Below, in pieces: positions 38,696-47,992 of a stretch of DNA of 64,000 bases. The stretch comes from JAVKDP01 sp040222185 (lineage in GTDB: Bacteria > Bacteroidota > Rhodothermia > Balneolales > Balneolaceae): the NCBI GenBank assembly GCA_040222185.1, contig JAVKDP010000025.1, positions 15,785 through 79,784 of the forward strand, read 5' to 3'. The notes under the pieces were generated by a model that did no database searches, was not told the DNA's origin, and saw only the letters and a list, made by a program, of their open reading frames with translations. The position numbers were made by a program, and so were the translations under genes. Position 1 is the first letter of the stretch, and the number at the start of each line of letters is the position of its first letter.

Positions 38696-39777
38696 ACGAA
38701 CCGCTTAAAGTCGGTGCTTCCTTTTAGCTGGTCAACAATCTCTTTTACACCTTGAGCTTTGTCAAGATTGCACACAAGAATAGCGTCTTCAGTTTCTACG
38801 ACAGCTACATTATCAAAGCCAACAACTGATATCATCTTCTCACTAGATGATAACACAAGGCTATTAGTGGTATCTGCAAACGTAGCGTTTAATGTTTGAA
38901 CAGAATTCCCCTGGCTATCTTTTTCGGCCAGTTCATAAACCGCGGTCCAGCTCCCAACGTCATTCCACCCAAAATCTCCAGGCACTACATATACCGATTG
39001 AGCATTTTCCATAATCCCGTAATCAATAGAAATTGATTCACAGGCATAATAAAAATCATTTACTGCAGCATTATGTGAAGACCCGAAAAACTCTACTGAA
39101 CTTTGCTCCAGCTCCTCATGCATAGCAGGAAGCTGGGTTGCAATTTCCTTAAGTACCGTTTCAGCTTTCCATATAAACATTCCGCTATTCCAGAAGTAGT
39201 CTCCTGACTCAACAAACTGTTTAGCTACGACTTCATTGGGCTTTTCAGTAAATGCCTTCACTGGTAGTACAGGATTCCCTCCAAGTTCTTCTTTTGAAGA
39301 GCTATCAGAATGGATATACCCAAACCCTGTCTCCGGGCGGCTCGGCTCAACCCCTATTGTCACTAAAAAATCTCCTGATTCAGCCTTTGCTACAGCGGAA
39401 CTCAAAATATTCGTGAACTTTTCCGGCTCTGTGATATGGTGATCGGCAGGTAGAACAACCATTACTCCATTCGGATCCTTTTTTCTAATTAGCTCCGCAG
39501 CAATAGCAACACAAGGAGCGGTATTTTTGGCGACCGGTTCTCCAACTATATTGTCTTGTGGCACTTTTGGTAGCTGGTCTCTGACTATAGAAACATACTT
39601 CTCATTTGTAACAACAATGATTCTCTCCTGAGGAATGATGTCTTCAATCCTTTTTGCTGTGTTTTGAATCATTGTACCATCCCCAAACAAATTCAGAAAC
39701 TGCTTTGGAAGCGAGCTTGTACTTTTAGGCCAAAACCTTGTGCCAGAACCTCCGGCCATTATTACTGCATATACCAT
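38692..39777 (-). CDS. manC: Mannose-1-phosphate guanylyltransferase
   Basis: 361 residues. Makes GDP-mannose for polysaccharide or glycan synthesis. Nucleotidyltransferase signature MAGGSGTRFWPKSTSSLPKQ (residues 7-26), VVLPADHHI, TIGVEPSRPETGFGYI, FTEKPN, NSGMFIW, SIDYGIMEN and GWNDVGSW. It is a single-domain enzyme without the fused isomerase domain of the longer type. No exopolysaccharide cluster lies around it. Confidence 0.94.
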   Translation of the reverse strand: MVYAVIMAGGSGTRFWPKSTSSLPKQFLNLFGDGTMIQNTAKRIEDIIPQERIIVVTNEKYVSIVRDQLPKVPQDNIVGEPVAKNTAPCVAIAAELIRKKDPNGVMVVLPADHHITEPEKFTNILSSAVAKAESGDFLVTIGVEPSRPETGFGYIHSDSSSKEELGGNPVLPVKAFTEKPNEVVAKQFVESGDYFWNSGMFIWKAETVLKEIATQLPAMHEELEQSSVEFFGSSHNAAVNDFYYACESISIDYGIMENAQSVYVVPGDFGWNDVGSWTAVYELAEKDSQGNSVQTLNATFADTTNSLVLSSSEKMISVVGFDNVAVVETEDAILVCNLDKAQGVKEIVDQLKGSTDFKRFV

Positions 39778-39838
39778 ATAAATAGTTCGTTTAATTCGAT
39801 GCCAAAGATATCAATTTTCTTTCTTCAGAAAAGAGTCT

Positions 39839-40909
39839 TTAAGGTGCTACTTTTGTAAGAGTAATACTAAAGACTGAACCCTTATTAGTCTCACTTTTAA
39901 TTGTTAAACGCTCTCCGTGCGCCTCCAGGATGTGCTTAACAATAGATAGCCCCAAACCTGTTCCGCCCCGCTCCCTGCTTCTTGATTTATCCACTCTGAA
40001 AAACCGCTCCGTGACCCTCGGAATATCCATTTCATCAATACCCATACCTGTATCTGAAACCGAAAGATTGATTTTCATAGGATTATCCTGGCTCTCCTCG
40101 ATACCTATATCTACTCTTCCCCCGCTAATATTATATTTAATTCCATTCTCAACAAGGTTAATAAATACCTGTTTGATCTGGTTTTTATCAGCTCTAACCT
40201 GAATGTTCTTATCAAAACTGCCAATGGAAAGAGTGATGTTGTCCTTCTCTGCTTTATATGACAGGCTCTCTACCACTTCCTGAACAATTTCATATAAATA
40301 GAACTCCTCGATGTCGGATTTTAACTCTCCTGTTTCAAGCTTGGAAATCTCCATCAAATCCTTCGTTAGATAAGTAAGCCTGTTTACATTCCGCATGGCT
40401 TTTTCGAGAAAGCTTCTGTTTACTTCTTCATCTTCAAGGGCTCCGTTTAGTAGAGTCTCGATGAACCCCTGGATCGCAAAAATTGGGGTTTTCAATTCAT
40501 GAGAAATATCCCCTATAAACTCTTTCCTGTAGTTTTCGATTCGGTTCAGTCTCTGAATCTCTTGTTCCACAGTAAGGCTGGACTTGAACAGGTGTTTTAT
40601 GATATAGTCCAGCTCGTCGTTATATGTAGTCCTTAAATCTTCAATTTCTTCGAATCTTTTCTTAGAGATATTTTTGGATACCTGCTCCAAAACCTGAATT
40701 CTTCTGAACTGAAGTAAAAAATTCACTAAATAAGAAATGACAAAAGATCCTATCAGGATAAAAAAAGAGTATGTCAGAGCACTTATTAGGCTAACCTTTG
40801 CGCCGAACAGGCAAATCATAAACGATATAGCCGCGATAATAACAGAGGTATAAATGGCTACTCTAATCCCCAGCTTATAAACTTTGGAAGATCTTCGGCG
40901 CCTGCTCAT
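39839..40909 (-). CDS. Sensor histidine kinase, PhoR-like
   Basis: 356 residues. Two membrane segments near the N-terminus (about 13-35 and 37-65) with almost no periplasmic loop, a HisKA H-box GDISHELKTPIFAIQGFIET, N-box QVFINLVENGIKYN, G1 DTGMGI and G2 GGTGLGLSIVKHILEAHG. The near-absence of an external sensor and lack of a PAS domain resemble PhoR-type kinases of Bacteroidota. Phosphate sensing is an inference. It overlaps its response regulator by 4 bp. Confidence 0.92.
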   Translation of the reverse strand: MSRRRRSSKVYKLGIRVAIYTSVIIAAISFMICLFGAKVSLISALTYSFFILIGSFVISYLVNFLLQFRRIQVLEQVSKNISKKRFEEIEDLRTTYNDELDYIIKHLFKSSLTVEQEIQRLNRIENYRKEFIGDISHELKTPIFAIQGFIETLLNGALEDEEVNRSFLEKAMRNVNRLTYLTKDLMEISKLETGELKSDIEEFYLYEIVQEVVESLSYKAEKDNITLSIGSFDKNIQVRADKNQIKQVFINLVENGIKYNISGGRVDIGIEESQDNPMKINLSVSDTGMGIDEMDIPRVTERFFRVDKSRSRERGGTGLGLSIVKHILEAHGERLTIKSETNKGSVFSITLTKVAP

Positions 40910-41583
40910 TCCTTAAATCGATACCCTACACCTTTAACCGTTTCGATGTAGTGATCGCCCAGTTTTTCTCTAATCTTTCTAACATGTACATCAACCGTCC
41001 GGTCAACCACATAAATGTTATCTCCCCAAACTTTATTAAGCAACTTTTGACGGTCTAATACCCGGCCCTTTCTGCTCGCCAGGAAATAAAGAAGTTCAAA
41101 TTCCTTTCGCGGTAATTGAAATTCTTCTTCGCCTCTTTTTACGATATATCTATCCTTATCAATTTCAAGATCATGAACCTCTAACCTGTTCACGGCTTCT
41201 TCAGGCTCATCAAACCGCCTTAGCACGGCTTTAATTCTTGAAACAAGCTTGGTCGTGCTAATTGGCTTCGTGATAAAGTCATCTCCACCTTTATTAAGTC
41301 CTTCAACCTCTGTTTTCTCGTCTCCTCTTGCTGTAAGAAAGATAATTGGCGTTCGCTTAAGGGCGTCGTCTTTTCTCATAACTTCAACCGCTTCCAGTCC
41401 ATCCATTTTAGGCATCATGATGTCCAGAAGGATTAAGTCGGGTTTATGCTCTTTTGCGACAGAGATACCTTCTTCTCCATTTTCAGCCTTGAGAACTTTA
41501 AAACCTTCTTTTTTAAGGTTGTACTCAATCAGGTCCAAAAGGTCTTGTTCATCATCTACTACGAGAATGGTTTGTTTAGCCAC
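40906..41583 (-). CDS. OmpR/PhoB-type response regulator
   Basis: 225 residues. Receiver with DDE pocket (VVDDEQDLL), phosphoacceptor Asp in LILLDIMMPKMDG, Thr/Lys in FLTARG and ITKPIST; C-terminal winged helix (LPRKEFELLYFLASRKGR, then NVYVVDRTVDVHVRKIREKLG-like block ending VGYRFKE). Overlaps the kinase gene and is transcribed first. Target genes unknown. Confidence 0.93.
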   Translation of the reverse strand: MAKQTILVVDDEQDLLDLIEYNLKKEGFKVLKAENGEEGISVAKEHKPDLILLDIMMPKMDGLEAVEVMRKDDALKRTPIIFLTARGDEKTEVEGLNKGGDDFITKPISTTKLVSRIKAVLRRFDEPEEAVNRLEVHDLEIDKDRYIVKRGEEEFQLPRKEFELLYFLASRKGRVLDRQKLLNKVWGDNIYVVDRTVDVHVRKIREKLGDHYIETVKGVGYRFKE

Positions 41584-41661
41584 AATAACGTTGATTTAAT
41601 TAATCGCTAATAATCCCACAATGTTACTAATGTAACACACCAATATAAAATGAAGAAATTG

Positions 41662-42255
41662 TTACCTGCTATTCAATAAAGAAAGAGCTTTCCTAATAAC
41701 CTGTGAGGTGTCGAGCTGTCCGTTTTCATTCAGAACTTTGACTACCGCCTGTTCTGCTTCTTTTGCTTTAAAACCTAATGACTCCAACGCCTGAATAGCC
41801 TCGCTGGCTCCACCCTTGGGCACTGTATTAGATGAACTTGTAGCTTCAGCGTACTCAGAAAGCTTATCCCTGAGCTCAAGTGATATTCTCTCTGCAGTTT
41901 TTTTGCCAATTCCAGGAACCCGTGAAAGCGTGGCGGTATCACTTTGGCTAATTGCTGCTATTAGGTTGGCTGCAGGTAAACCGCTAAGAATCGTTAACCC
42001 CAGTTTTGGGCCAACTCCTTTTACTGTAATCAGCTTTTCAAATAGTGCTTTCTCATCAGGTGTAAAAAACCCAAACAGTCTTTGATCGTTATCAGTGATA
42101 TGGTGGTGTATTAATAGCTTAACCTCGCTCCCGGCAGAACTTAGCTGCTCCGATGTCTGAGAAGAGATTTCTACCTTATACCCAACACCCTGAACGTCCA
42201 TCAAAACAAAGTCCTGGGATTTCTCTTCTATAAACCCTTTTAGAAAAGCAATCAT
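41662..42255 (-). CDS. ruvA: Holliday junction branch migration protein RuvA
   Basis: 197 residues. Tetrameric junction binder. N-terminal OB fold (MIAFLKGFIEEKSQDFVLMD), paired HhH motifs (VKGVGPKLGLTILSG and VPGIGKKTAERISLELRDKL) and a C-terminal UBA-like domain (ASEAIQALESLGFKAKEAEQ). Overlaps ruvC by 4 bp (ATGA). ruvB is not adjacent. Confidence 0.97.
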   Translation of the reverse strand: MIAFLKGFIEEKSQDFVLMDVQGVGYKVEISSQTSEQLSSAGSEVKLLIHHHITDNDQRLFGFFTPDEKALFEKLITVKGVGPKLGLTILSGLPAANLIAAISQSDTATLSRVPGIGKKTAERISLELRDKLSEYAEATSSSNTVPKGGASEAIQALESLGFKAKEAEQAVVKVLNENGQLDTSQVIRKALSLLNSR

Positions 42256-42824
42256 AACCCTTTTATCCTTTCAGGATTTTGAGCCGCAAAACTGGCCCAG
42301 TCTCCTTTTTTATTATTCTGATGTGTTTTCTTTTTCGATCCCGGGATTCCTTTTCCTTTCATCATATGGCACCAGGCAACTGCAAGGGCATCCGTAGCAT
42401 CTTTTGAAAGCTTTTCATCCGGCAGTGTAATCATTTTGCTAAGCATGAATGCGACCTGCTCTTTACTCGAGTTCCCGTTCCCGGTTATTGACTTCTTAAC
42501 CACTTTTGGGAAATATTCAGCGGCTTCAAGTCCCGAATTTTTTATAGCAAGAATCGCTGCAGCTTGAGCTCTTCCCAGTTTCAGCATTGCCTGTGGGTCA
42601 ACTCCATAAATTGGAGTCTCAACAGCGCAGGAAGTAGGGTTAATGGAGCTAATAATGCCCGATATTTTATCAAAGATAAACTTTAAGCGATCAGAGTGCT
42701 CCTCTATATGTGCCATTTTAATAACATCACAGCGGAGCGCAATAAGCTTTCCATTATCCTCGGTTAGTACCGCGTAGCCAGTAACTCTGGAACCTGGATC
42801 TATACCAAGGATAATTTCGGGCAT
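42252..42824 (-). CDS. ruvC: Crossover junction endodeoxyribonuclease RuvC
   Basis: 190 residues. Resolves Holliday junctions. Catalytic acidic residues in LGIDPGSRVTGYAVL (Asp7), CAVETPIYG (Glu), and SKDATDALAVAWCH (Asp pair), with the family helix KLGRAQAAAILAI. A basic tail (KGIPGSKKKTHQNNKKGDW) extends beyond the typical end. Follows fabI by 10 bp and overlaps ruvA. Confidence 0.96.
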   Translation of the reverse strand: MPEIILGIDPGSRVTGYAVLTEDNGKLIALRCDVIKMAHIEEHSDRLKFIFDKISGIISSINPTSCAVETPIYGVDPQAMLKLGRAQAAAILAIKNSGLEAAEYFPKVVKKSITGNGNSSKEQVAFMLSKMITLPDEKLSKDATDALAVAWCHMMKGKGIPGSKKKTHQNNKKGDWASFAAQNPERIKGL

Positions 42825-42834
42825 ATTATATTAA

Positions 42835-43665
42835 TTAGTCTTCTTCTGTATACAGTTTAGCCAAGTCTTCCATCATCTCTTCTGAAATACCATTTGTAAC
42901 AAAGCCACCATCATGAAACAGGTTCTGCATTGTAACTTTTCTGGTTAAATCGGAAAACATGCTCACGCAATAGTCAGCGCAGTCATCTGCTGTTGGGTTT
43001 CCAAGTGGGGCCAGTTTTTCAGCAAACGTGTACATCCCATCAAAGCCTTTTATTCCTGAACCAGCCGAGGTTTTAGTAGGGGCTTGTGAAATAGTATTTA
43101 CTCGAATACCACGAGGGGCCAGGCGGCTACCATAATTTCGGGCAATACTTTCCAGTAATGCTTTGGCATCATTCATATCAGAATACTTACTAAAGATACG
43201 CTGCGCACCTATATATGAAAGCGCAACAACGCTTCCTCCATCATTCAGGATTCCCACTTCATCTGCAAAATGAAGTACCCTATGTAATGAAATCGCCGAA
43301 ATATCCAGTGACTGCTGAAACCACTTATAGTTAAGGTCTGCGTACTCTTTCTTCTTCCTGATATTTGGAGACATGCCAATGGCATGAAGAATAAAGTCCA
43401 CTCCTCCGAGCTCTTCCTTTACCTTTTCCATCATGCTCTTTACGTCATCGTCGTTTGATACATCACAAGGTATAATAGCTGCATTAGTTTCTTCTGAAAG
43501 GGCATTTAGCGTGCCTAACCTAAGGGCAATAGGAGCATTTGATAACACAAAATCTGCTCCTTCCCTTTTACACGCGAGAGCAACCCGCCATGCAATACTT
43601 CGATCATCCAGCGCTCCAAAAATGATTCCTTTTTTTCCTTTTAATAATCCGTAGCCGTCGCTCAT
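42835..43665 (-). CDS. fabI: Enoyl-[acyl-carrier-protein] reductase (NADH), FabI
   Basis: 276 residues. Final reduction of fatty-acid elongation. SDR-type nucleotide-binding GALDDRSIAWRVALACKREG and the catalytic pair Tyr-x6-Lys in KYSDMNDAKALLESIA, with the FabI-specific HAIGMSP and RVNTISQAPTKTSAGSG. This is the triclosan-target form. First gene of fabI-ruvC-ruvA, divergent from ffh. Confidence 0.96.
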   Translation of the reverse strand: MSDGYGLLKGKKGIIFGALDDRSIAWRVALACKREGADFVLSNAPIALRLGTLNALSEETNAAIIPCDVSNDDDVKSMMEKVKEELGGVDFILHAIGMSPNIRKKKEYADLNYKWFQQSLDISAISLHRVLHFADEVGILNDGGSVVALSYIGAQRIFSKYSDMNDAKALLESIARNYGSRLAPRGIRVNTISQAPTKTSAGSGIKGFDGMYTFAEKLAPLGNPTADDCADYCVSMFSDLTRKVTMQNLFHDGGFVTNGISEEMMEDLAKLYTEED

Positions 43666-43820
43666 TGTAGTAAATTTCTTTTTGGTTTTGAGATGGGGCT
43701 AAAATCACCAAATTTAGTGTAAAATGATAGGGGAATTGATTGAGGAATATAGAATAGAGAGTCCCGGTGATTAAGGTGTCCATATATTGCTATCTGGAAA
43801 TTCTTAAATCACTAAAATAA

Positions 43821-43829
43821 TTATCCACA
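43821..43829 (+). promoter_or_regulatory. DnaA box between fabI and ffh
   Basis: A single consensus TTATCCACA in the 241 bp divergent spacer. No second copy nearby, so it is a possible regulatory box rather than an origin. Confidence 0.5.
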
Positions 43830-43906
43830 TTAGTGTTGATAAGCCTTGAAAGATACCGTATTTTATCAGGCTCTGTGATTGGCGCAGAAAACTCCTGTTT
43901 ACACCT

Positions 43907-45247
43907 ATGTTTGATAATCTATCCTCAAATTTAGATAAAGCCCTTCAGAACCTGAAAGGCGAAGCACGGATCACCGATGTTAACATCGCTGAAACGGTGC
44001 GTGAAATACGTCGTGCTCTTTTAGATGCCGATGTAAACTATGATGTTGCCCGCCAATTCACTGCAGATATTAAGGACAAAGTGCTTGGCTCTGATGTTCT
44101 GACAAGCGTAAACCCTGGTCAACAGTTTACAAAAATTGTTTACGATGAGCTGGTTACAACGTTTGGCGGAGAAATGTCGGATATTGCCACTGCGCACATT
44201 CCACCCACAGTTATTCTCATAGCTGGTTTACAAGGTTCTGGTAAAACAACTTTCACAGGAAAGTTGGCCCGATACCTCAAGCAGGAGCATAAACGGAATC
44301 CTCTTCTTGCTGCCGCCGATGTTTATCGCCCCGCTGCCGTTAACCAGTTAAAATCACTCGCTTCGCAAATTGAAGTGCCGGTATACTCAATTGAACAGAA
44401 AGATGCTGTTCGTGTAGCTAAAGAGGCTGTTGCAATGGCTAAAAGCCTGGCAATGGACACGGTTATTATTGATACCGCAGGCCGTTTGCATGTGGATGAA
44501 GAGATGATGAATGAGGTCGCGGAAATCAAGAAGGCCGTAAACCCAGATGAAATCTTGTTTGTTGTTGATTCAATGACAGGGCAAGACGCTGTTAACACAG
44601 CAAAAGAATTTAATGAGCGAATTGACTTCAATGGCGTTGTTTTAACGAAACTGGATGGTGATACCCGTGGTGGTGCTGCCCTTTCGATTAAAACCGTTGT
44701 TGACAAGCCAATCAAATTTGTGAGTACCGGCGAAAAGCTGGATGCTCTTTCTCCATTCTACCCTGACCGTATGGCTCAGCGTATTCTTGGAATGGGTGAT
44801 GTGGTTTCGCTTGTTGAAAAAGCACAAAAAGAATTTGACGAAAAAGAAGCCGAGCGTCTCCAAAAGAGAATAAGCTCCGACAAGTTTGATCTTGAAGACT
44901 TCCTTGAACAAATTCAAAAGATCAAGAAGATGGGTGATTTCACCGATCTTGTTTCTATGATCCCCGGCGCCAGCAAAGCAATAGAAAATGCAGATATCGA
45001 TGATGATGCCTTCAAGCCAATTGAAGCGATTATCTATTCTATGACGCCGGAGGAGCGTCAGAACCCTGGAATATTAAACGGAAGTCGGAGACGACGAATC
45101 GCCCAAGGTTCTGGCACCACTGTTCGTGAGATTAATGATCTCATAAAACAGTTTGAACAGATGAAAAAAATGATGAAGACCATGTCCAAAATGGGAAAAA
45201 TGGGCCGTGCTCTTCATGGATTAAAAAATCTGCCCTTAGGCCGATAA
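43907..45247 (+). CDS. ffh: Signal recognition particle protein Ffh
   Basis: 446 residues. Binds signal peptides on ribosomes and delivers them to FtsY. N domain ([21 protein letters not shown]), GTPase G1 [47 protein letters not shown], then methionine-rich M domain ending [21 protein letters not shown]. Starts a ffh-rpsP-rimM-trmD-rplS cluster that is widely conserved. Confidence 0.98.
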   Translation: MFDNLSSNLDKALQNLKGEARITDVNIAETVREIRRALLDADVNYDVARQFTADIKDKVLGSDVLTSVNPGQQFTKIVYDELVTTFGGEMSDIATAHIPPTVILIAGLQGSGKTTFTGKLARYLKQEHKRNPLLAAADVYRPAAVNQLKSLASQIEVPVYSIEQKDAVRVAKEAVAMAKSLAMDTVIIDTAGRLHVDEEMMNEVAEIKKAVNPDEILFVVDSMTGQDAVNTAKEFNERIDFNGVVLTKLDGDTRGGAALSIKTVVDKPIKFVSTGEKLDALSPFYPDRMAQRILGMGDVVSLVEKAQKEFDEKEAERLQKRISSDKFDLEDFLEQIQKIKKMGDFTDLVSMIPGASKAIENADIDDDAFKPIEAIIYSMTPEERQNPGILNGSRRRRIAQGSGTTVREINDLIKQFEQMKKMMKTMSKMGKMGRALHGLKNLPLGR

Positions 45248-45286
45248 GAACTTAGATAACAAAAAACTCTCACTGGAGATACATCA

Positions 45287-46213
45287 TTGATTAAAATCAG
45301 ACTTCAACGTAAAGGACGTATTCGTCGTCCTATTTATCATATCGTAGTTGCCGATAGCCGCTCTCCCCGCGATGGCCGTATTATCGAGCAAGTAGGACGT
45401 TATGATGGCGTTACCGAAAAGAAAGAAACCGTACTGAATGAAGATCGCATTTTGTACTGGCTTGAAACAGGCGCACAGCCTACTGATACCGTTCGTAAAA
45501 TCTTCCGCCAGGAAGGCCTTTTATACAAGCGTCACCTTATGATGTGGGGCAAAACGGAAGAAGAAATTGAAGCAGCATTAACAGAGTGGAAAGCTTACAG
45601 AGACTCTAAAGCGAAAGCTGAGGTAACTCGTAAAGACCAGGTTAAAGCAACTCTTGCTGCGGAAGAAAAAGAATTGAAAAAGCAAGTTGAGCAGAAAGCT
45701 GCAAAAGCTGCCGAAGAATTAGCTGCTGAAGAAACTGTTGCAGAAGCAGCAGAAGAAGCTGTTGAAGAAATCGTAGCTGAAGAAACCGCTGAAGCAGTTG
45801 CCGAGGAAGTTACTGAAGAGCCTGCTGCGGAAGCCGAAACTGCAGAAGAACCAGAAGCGGCTACTGAAGAAGTAGTTGAAGATGCGCCTGCAGAAGAGCC
45901 GGTTGCCGAAGCTGAAACTGCGGAAGAACCAGAAGCAGCTACTGAAGAAGTAGTTGAAGATGCGCCTGCGGAAGAGCCGGTTGCTGAAGCTGAAACTACA
46001 GAAGAGCCAGAAGCGACTACTGAGGAAGTAGTTGAAGATACTCCTGCGGAAGAACCTGCTGCAGACGCTGCCAAAACTTCTTCTGACTTAACTGCTAAAG
46101 AAGCTATTGATCATATTCAGTCAACTGACCTTGCTGATTTAGAAGGTTTTGTAACTGAAGCTGAAGAACGTAAAACTGTTCTTGCTGCTTTAGAAAGCAA
46201 AAAGGCTGAATAA
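45287..46213 (+). CDS. rpsP: 30S ribosomal protein S16 with very long acidic C-terminal extension
   Basis: 308 residues from a TTG start, preceded by a GGAG. Residues 1-85 are canonical S16 (IKIRLQRKGRIRRPIYHIVV, DGRIIEQVGRYDG ... LYWLETGAQPTDTVRKI). A short helix follows, and then about 180 residues rich in Ala, Glu, Thr and Val, including three 26-residue tandem repeats, and a 40-residue end (TAKEAIDHIQSTDLADLEGF ... AALESKK) that looks helical and may be a small domain. S16 is usually 80-180 residues, so the extension is exceptional. It lies between ffh and rimM, in the normal operon context. Confidence 0.93.
   Translation: MIKIRLQRKGRIRRPIYHIVVADSRSPRDGRIIEQVGRYDGVTEKKETVLNEDRILYWLETGAQPTDTVRKIFRQEGLLYKRHLMMWGKTEEEIEAALTEWKAYRDSKAKAEVTRKDQVKATLAAEEKELKKQVEQKAAKAAEELAAEETVAEAAEEAVEEIVAEETAEAVAEEVTEEPAAEAETAEEPEAATEEVVEDAPAEEPVAEAETAEEPEAATEEVVEDAPAEEPVAEAETTEEPEATTEEVVEDTPAEEPAADAAKTSSDLTAKEAIDHIQSTDLADLEGFVTEAEERKTVLAALESKKAE
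45812..46045 (+). repeat. Three 78 bp tandem repeats in rpsP
   Basis: Period exactly 78 bp (26 codons): units at 45812-45889, 45890-45967, 45968-46045. Each encodes close variants of AEEPVAEAETAEEPEAATEE followed by VVEDAP. Divergence is small, so expansion is recent or the tract is under homogenisation. Confidence 0.92.
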
Positions 46214-46228
46214 AATACTGAGGCTCCT

Positions 46229-46774
46229 ATGAAACCAGGCGCCAATACATCACCTTTTAGCCAGGTCGGTCACGTTGTTCGGTCTCACGGAATTAAAGGA
46301 GAACTTAAAGTTCTTTTCGAATCCGAAGACACTACTTTGATTGATCAGTTAGAGATGTTGTATTTGCAAACGGATCGTGGAGACTTCTATCCCTGCCGAA
46401 TTGCAAACCTTCGGGTTGAGGGTAAGGGAAATAAAATTTCGTTCTTTGTACAATTTGAACATATCGCTGATCGCAGCTCTGCTGAGAAGTTAAGAGGCCG
46501 CGCCCTGTTTATCGAAACAGAAAAGGCTGTCGATTTCTTTACTGAAAGCACAAACGATGAGGATAGCCTAATAGACTTCGAAGTTCTTAACGAACAAGAT
46601 CAATCTATTGGATTAGTAATAGATGTTATGGACAATGGTGCACACCTGATTATTTCGGTGGCCACAACTTCCGGCTCTTTACTAATCCCTGTAGTTGATG
46701 AGTTTGTACTTGAGATACATGAAGAAACTAAAACTATCTTTTGCAAAAACTTAAACCTGCTGGAGGACCTTTAA
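46229..46774 (+). CDS. rimM: 16S rRNA processing protein RimM
   Basis: 181 residues. Assists 30S head maturation and binds S19. N-terminal RimM fold (QVGHVVRSHGIKGELKVLFE) and C-terminal PRC barrel (IGLVIDVMDNGAHLIISV, LIPVVDEFVLEIHEETKTIF). The stop overlaps the trmD start by one base (TAATG). Confidence 0.95.
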   Translation: MKPGANTSPFSQVGHVVRSHGIKGELKVLFESEDTTLIDQLEMLYLQTDRGDFYPCRIANLRVEGKGNKISFFVQFEHIADRSSAEKLRGRALFIETEKAVDFFTESTNDEDSLIDFEVLNEQDQSIGLVIDVMDNGAHLIISVATTSGSLLIPVVDEFVLEIHEETKTIFCKNLNLLEDL

Positions 46775-47466
46775 TGAGAATTGATATCATTTCTGCTGTT
46801 CCTGCTTTATTGGATGGTCCGCTGAATCACAGTATTGTGAAGCGCGCACTTGATAAGAAGCTGGTAGAGGTTTTTGTACATGATCTTCGGGATTACACCG
46901 AAGACAAGCATCGTAAAGTTGACGATTACCCTTATGGTGGAGAGCCGGGCATGGTACTTACTGCCCAACCAATATTTAGCTGTATTGAACACCTCACCAA
47001 ACAAAGGGAATACGACGAGTTAATTTTTACCGCAGCAGATGGACAACCGTTTAATCAGAAAGAAGCTAATACTCTTTCACTTAAACAAAACATCCTCATT
47101 CTGTGTGGTCATTATAAAGGAGTAGATCAGCGTGTTAGAGACGAGTTAATTACCAAAGAATATACCATTGGTGATTACGTGCTTTCAGGTGGAGAAATCC
47201 CAGCTATGGTTATTACTGATGCTATTATTCGGTTATTACCCGGAGCTATTGGAGATGCCGGAAGCGCACTAAATGACTCGTTTCAGAATGGATTACTTGA
47301 TGCGCCGGTGTATACCCGCCCTGCTGAGTTTCGTGGACTAAAGGTGCCCGATGTTTTATTATCTGGTGACAGAAAGAAACAAGAGCTCTGGAGGCAAGAA
47401 CAATCTATTCAAAGAACCAAAGAACGACGAAAAGATTTGTACGAACTTTATAAAAAAGAATATTAA
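46774..47466 (+). CDS. trmD: tRNA (guanine37-N1)-methyltransferase
   Basis: 230 residues from the ATG at 46774. The open frame extends 11 codons upstream into rimM, but this ATG sits at the coupled TAATG junction and gives the family start MRIDIISAVPALLDGPLNHS. SPOUT knot motifs: DYPYGGEPGMVL, LCGHYKGVDQRVRDEL and YTIGDYVLSGGEIPAMV. Methylates G37 to prevent frameshifting. Confidence 0.96.
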   Translation: MRIDIISAVPALLDGPLNHSIVKRALDKKLVEVFVHDLRDYTEDKHRKVDDYPYGGEPGMVLTAQPIFSCIEHLTKQREYDELIFTAADGQPFNQKEANTLSLKQNILILCGHYKGVDQRVRDELITKEYTIGDYVLSGGEIPAMVITDAIIRLLPGAIGDAGSALNDSFQNGLLDAPVYTRPAEFRGLKVPDVLLSGDRKKQELWRQEQSIQRTKERRKDLYELYKKEY

Positions 47467-47499
47467 CGTCTCGATTAGTCGGGATAAAATTATAGAATC

Positions 47500-47856
47500 A
47501 TGGATAAACTAAAATTAGTTGAGCAAACTCTTGTAGCACAAGATATTCCTGAGTTTACTGCTGGCGATACCGTAAACGTTCACTACCGTGTGCGTGAAGG
47601 TGAAAAAGAAAGAATTCAGCAGTACGAAGGTGTTGTTATTTCTGAGAGAGGAAGCGGCCCTAATAAAACTTTCACTGTTCGCAAGATGAGCGGAAGTATT
47701 GGTGTTGAGCGTATTTTCCCACTTAACTCACCATTTATTGCACAAATTGATGTGAAAAGAAGAGGTAAGGTTAGACGTTCTAAGTTGTTCTACTTACGCG
47801 AACTTCGTGGTAAAGCGGCTCGTATTCAGGAGCGCGAAACCAAAGGAAAGAAATAA
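47500..47856 (+). CDS. rplS: 50S ribosomal protein L19
   Basis: 118 residues, normal length. Motifs [53 protein letters not shown] and [20 protein letters not shown]. Last gene of the ffh-rplS ribosomal cluster, followed by a hairpin terminator. Confidence 0.98.
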   Translation: MDKLKLVEQTLVAQDIPEFTAGDTVNVHYRVREGEKERIQQYEGVVISERGSGPNKTFTVRKMSGSIGVERIFPLNSPFIAQIDVKRRGKVRRSKLFYLRELRGKAARIQERETKGKK

Positions 47857-47902
47857 TATTTTTCTTTTTTAACCTGATTTATTCAGGTGATTAATTCTTA
47901 TA

Positions 47903-47940
47903 CCCGGGACCTGAAACCGTTTCATGTTCCGGGATTTTCT
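47903..47940 (+). terminator. Terminator after rplS
   Basis: A long imperfect stem of 14 positions with one mismatch (arms CCCGGGACCTGAAA and TTTCATGTTCCGGG, three-base loop) is followed by TTTTCT, 46 bp after rplS and before adk. Confidence 0.8.
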
Positions 47941-47992
47941 ATGCTTTATGATCTGGATAGATCGCAAACTACAAGATATATAGTACTCAGAA

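Noticed and set aside
45812..46045. Tandem repeats considered as a CRISPR array
   Set aside because: Units are contiguous, in-frame and without spacers; they encode protein repeats. No cas genes are present.
45595..46074. Antisense 159-residue Ser/Ala-rich open frame opposite rpsP
   Set aside because: It is a shadow of the repeated Glu/Ala codons of the S16 tail. No signal peptide or family match, and the sense frame is clearly coding.
47903..47940. Long hairpin before adk as a riboswitch or attenuator
   Set aside because: It has a simple stem with a short loop and a following T tract, and no aptamer-like structure, so a terminator after rplS is the simpler reading.
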